A DNA stretch of 64,000 nucleotides from Flavobacterium kingsejongi. GTDB taxonomy: Bacteria; Bacteroidota; Bacteroidia; Flavobacteriales; Flavobacteriaceae. The DNA is taken from contig NZ_CP020919.1 in assembly GCF_003076475.1 (NCBI RefSeq), positions 992,001 to 1,056,000 on the forward strand. The letters run 5' to 3'. How positions within the stretch are numbered: the first letter of the stretch is position 1; the number at the start of each line of letters is the position of its first letter. Below are positions 62,422 to 64,000 of this stretch, piece after piece. The notes under the pieces were generated by a model that had not been told where the DNA came from, ran no database searches, and saw nothing but the letters and a program-made list of their open reading frames with translations. Made by a program: the position numbers and the translations under genes.

Positions 62422-62455
62422 AAGAGACGCCCCGATAATCGTATCTTCTATTTTA
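62422..62455 (+). terminator. Terminator-like hairpin after the second immunity gene
   Basis: AAGAGACG (62422-62429) pairs with CGTATCTT (62440-62447) with one mismatch, followed by CTATTTTATG. It is a diverged relative of the terminator at 60263-60297. Confidence 0.5.
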
Positions 62456-62497
62456 TGATTTTTCAAAGTTGTAGAATACATGAATAGATTCCAGTGT

Positions 62498-62942
62498 AAG
62501 GGGGCTGTGCTTGACTTTTTCGCTACGGCCGAAGGTTATGTATAGCGTATGGCACCCAAAGAGCGGGAATATTTTAATATGTGTATAATTATACCGATCA
62601 TTTGGGTAATGTCAGGATTTCGTATACTAAAGATCCGCTTACAACCTCCGCCAAGATAGTAGAGGAAAATAATTATTACCTGTTAGGATTAAAACATGCG
62701 AATTACAATTCAGATCAATTGGCATTCCAACCCAATGCTCAGGATGGTGTGGTATAGGACTTTTTGGATCCTGTTGATCCCCTGGATATTCCTTTGACGT
62801 GAATGCCTACAAAAAAGGGAAACTAAAACTTAAAGGAAAAATTGAAGAGGAATTATCTTTCGTAAACCTACAAAAGGATTCTTCTGAAATCACTATAAAA
62901 AAACAATATAAGTATTTTGAAAAGGATTTATATGTAGAATAA
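62498..62942 (+). pseudogene. Decayed third RHS core fragment and cassette tail
   Basis: 62498-62757 matches the RHS core DNA at about 58660-58920. In frame it reads FFATAEGYV then TAG (62543-62545); after a frame change it reads YNYTDHLGNVRISYTKDPLTTSAKIVEEN and GLKHANYNSDQLAFQPNAQDG, then TAG at 62755-62757. Two stops and a frameshift show it is dead. After the homology ends, 62799-62942 holds a 47-codon AT-rich reading (NAYKKGKLKLKGK ... YFEKDLYVE) that could be the tail of a lost toxin or immunity gene; it is not recognisable. Confidence 0.75.
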
Positions 62943-62955
62943 GTATTCTATTTCT

Positions 62956-62995
62956 AAAAAAAGCAGAAGTAACTCCTAAGTTACTTCTGCTTTTT
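62956..62995. terminator. Bidirectional terminator between the RHS island and the SPOR-like gene
   Basis: AAAAAAGCAGAAGTAAC and GTTACTTCTGCTTTTT form a long perfect stem with a short CTCCTAA loop and T-runs on both strands. It lies where the plus-strand island meets the minus-strand SPOR-like gene. Confidence 0.85.
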
Positions 62996-63073
62996 AATTT
63001 CCGCTACTTTCAAATGCAACCCCTATCAATTTAGATCAATAAGCCGGAGGGCATAAAGCCCCCATTTATTTTA

Positions 63074-64000
63074 CTACAACCTCTTCACTTTCATAATCCA
63101 CATTTTATCATAATAGGAATTATTGATTTTACTGTTGTAGGCCGCTACTGCCTCTTCCCTGCCCTGGTGTTTCTTCAGGTAGACGTACCGGTAATTGTTG
63201 GCTGGATTGATAAAGTAATCCGCCTCCAGGCCTTTTTTACGCAGTTGGTTTACAAATCCGGTGGCATAGTCCGGCCTTGAAAAGACATTCGCAATGATAT
63301 AAAAGCCTTCCTCCTGCCCGGCTATCTGTAATGTAGGCCCAATTTTAGGCATAACAGCCTTTTCCGGGACTTTTGCTGTTTTCACCACCTCATCCCTGAC
63401 CGGTGCAGAAATCTTCTTTTTAACCTCTTTATTTGCAATCACCGGTGCTTGTTGTACCGATTTTCGTACTGCCGGTGTTGCACCTTCCGGATGTTCTTCC
63501 AAATACCTTCTTTTAATTGTTTCGGCACTAATCGTGGAGGCCAAAGCTGTGGTGGAAACGGTGGCATCAGGAACCGGCTGTTGTGGTATATTTATAACCT
63601 CACGTTCTTTTTCGGATTTGTGTGGCATGACAGCCGCTGTCTCATTCCCCTCTTCTATCGGATTGTCTACAAACATGATCCAGGTATCCTCGTAGTAAGT
63701 ATGGTCTGAATTGGATTTGTAAGCACCCATCGCTTCCTGCCAGGTATCATACCGTTTCAGGTAGGCATAACTCATCCCATTCGCGGGATTGGTAAAATGG
63801 GCAGCAGAACTAATTCCTTTCGCATTGAGCCCTTTGACAAAAGCATCCCGGTATTTTTTATTTTTATACACATTCGCCACAAGGTAATACCCACGATGTA
63901 CTCCGCTGATATTTTTTAATTTTCCCTGGCGTATGTTCCCTTTTTGGGCCGCCCGGCTAAATTCCTCCGCTTCGTTATTCTTGGCGGTTGACGTATTTTT
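63074..64000 (-). CDS. SPOR-like repeat protein, C-terminal part (gene continues past the window)
   Basis: Open on the minus strand from the window edge (64000) to TAG at 63074, 308 codons; the GTG at 63880 is internal, since the frame stays open upstream and the upstream residues (HRGYYLVANVYKNKKY) complete the repeat. Two ~75-residue units are clear: GYYLVANVYKNKKYRDAFV ... NPANGMSYAYLKRYDTWQEAMGAY ... WIMFVDN and GFYIIANVFSRPDYATGFV ... NPANNYRYVYLKKHQGREEAVAAY ... WIMKVKRL. They are separated by a ~100-residue linker rich in Val, Lys, Pro and Ala. The pattern (YY.VANVF, then a partner strand with Y.YL) fits SPOR-type peptidoglycan-binding domains, though it is diverged. The N-terminal domains lie outside the window, so full function cannot be given. 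Confidence 0.7.
   Translation of the reverse strand, partial: KNTSTAKNNEAEEFSRAAQKGNIRQGKLKNISGVHRGYYLVANVYKNKKYRDAFVKGLNAKGISSAAHFTNPANGMSYAYLKRYDTWQEAMGAYKSNSDHTYYEDTWIMFVDNPIEEGNETAAVMPHKSEKEREVINIPQQPVPDATVSTTALASTISAETIKRRYLEEHPEGATPAVRKSVQQAPVIANKEVKKKISAPVRDEVVKTAKVPEKAVMPKIGPTLQIAGQEEGFYIIANVFSRPDYATGFVNQLRKKGLEADYFINPANNYRYVYLKKHQGREEAVAAYNSKINNSYYDKMWIMKVKRL

Overview
The window looks like a chromosomal segment of a Flavobacterium-type member of the Bacteroidota. The evidence is three giant SprB-like proteins ending in the gliding-associated (type B) secretion-sorting domain, a PorP/SprF partner, a type A T9SS sorting domain, DUF6443/RHS proteins, a DUF4837 lipoprotein and TAnnTTTG-type -7 promoter boxes. 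No rRNA, tRNA, CRISPR array or replication origin was recognised.

Left block (1-9110), ordinary chromosome: an S41 C-terminal processing peptidase is translationally coupled to two tandem OmpA-like proteins. It converges on an ElaA-type acetyltransferase, a DUF4837 lipoprotein, a LysM lytic transglycosylase, phosphoglycerate kinase (pgk) and dihydroneopterin aldolase (folB).

Central block (9133-50870), surface adhesins, all on the minus strand: three tandem paralogous giant SprB-repeat proteins. In transcription order they are 3991 aa intact, about 4489 codons broken by two frameshifts and one in-frame stop, and 4271 aa intact. A PorP/SprF outer-membrane partner follows. Each giant gene is preceded by the same 73-bp element, which ends in a -7-like box, and then by a 400-560 nt leader; two leaders carry a 52-54 codon ORF at the same distance from the element. 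A palindrome-rich repeat array (50692-50865) marks the right edge.

Right block (51247-62995), polymorphic toxin island on the plus strand: a T9SS type A protein, an SpvB/RHS-like protein and a DUF6443/RHS-core protein with a toxin-like tip are followed by a candidate immunity gene. Downstream lie an IS1-family transposase, a displaced second RHS tip with its own candidate immunity gene, and a decayed third RHS fragment. The tips, small genes and IS are visibly AT-rich compared with the RHS body, as expected for exchangeable cassettes. The window closes with the 3'-terminal part of a SPOR-like repeat protein on the minus strand.

The likely shared theme is T9SS-dependent surface display: giant adhesins with their PorP/SprF partner, and beside them a contact-toxin locus that has captured and lost tip cassettes. 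That functional reading is inference; the gene content, repeats and lesions are read directly from the sequence.
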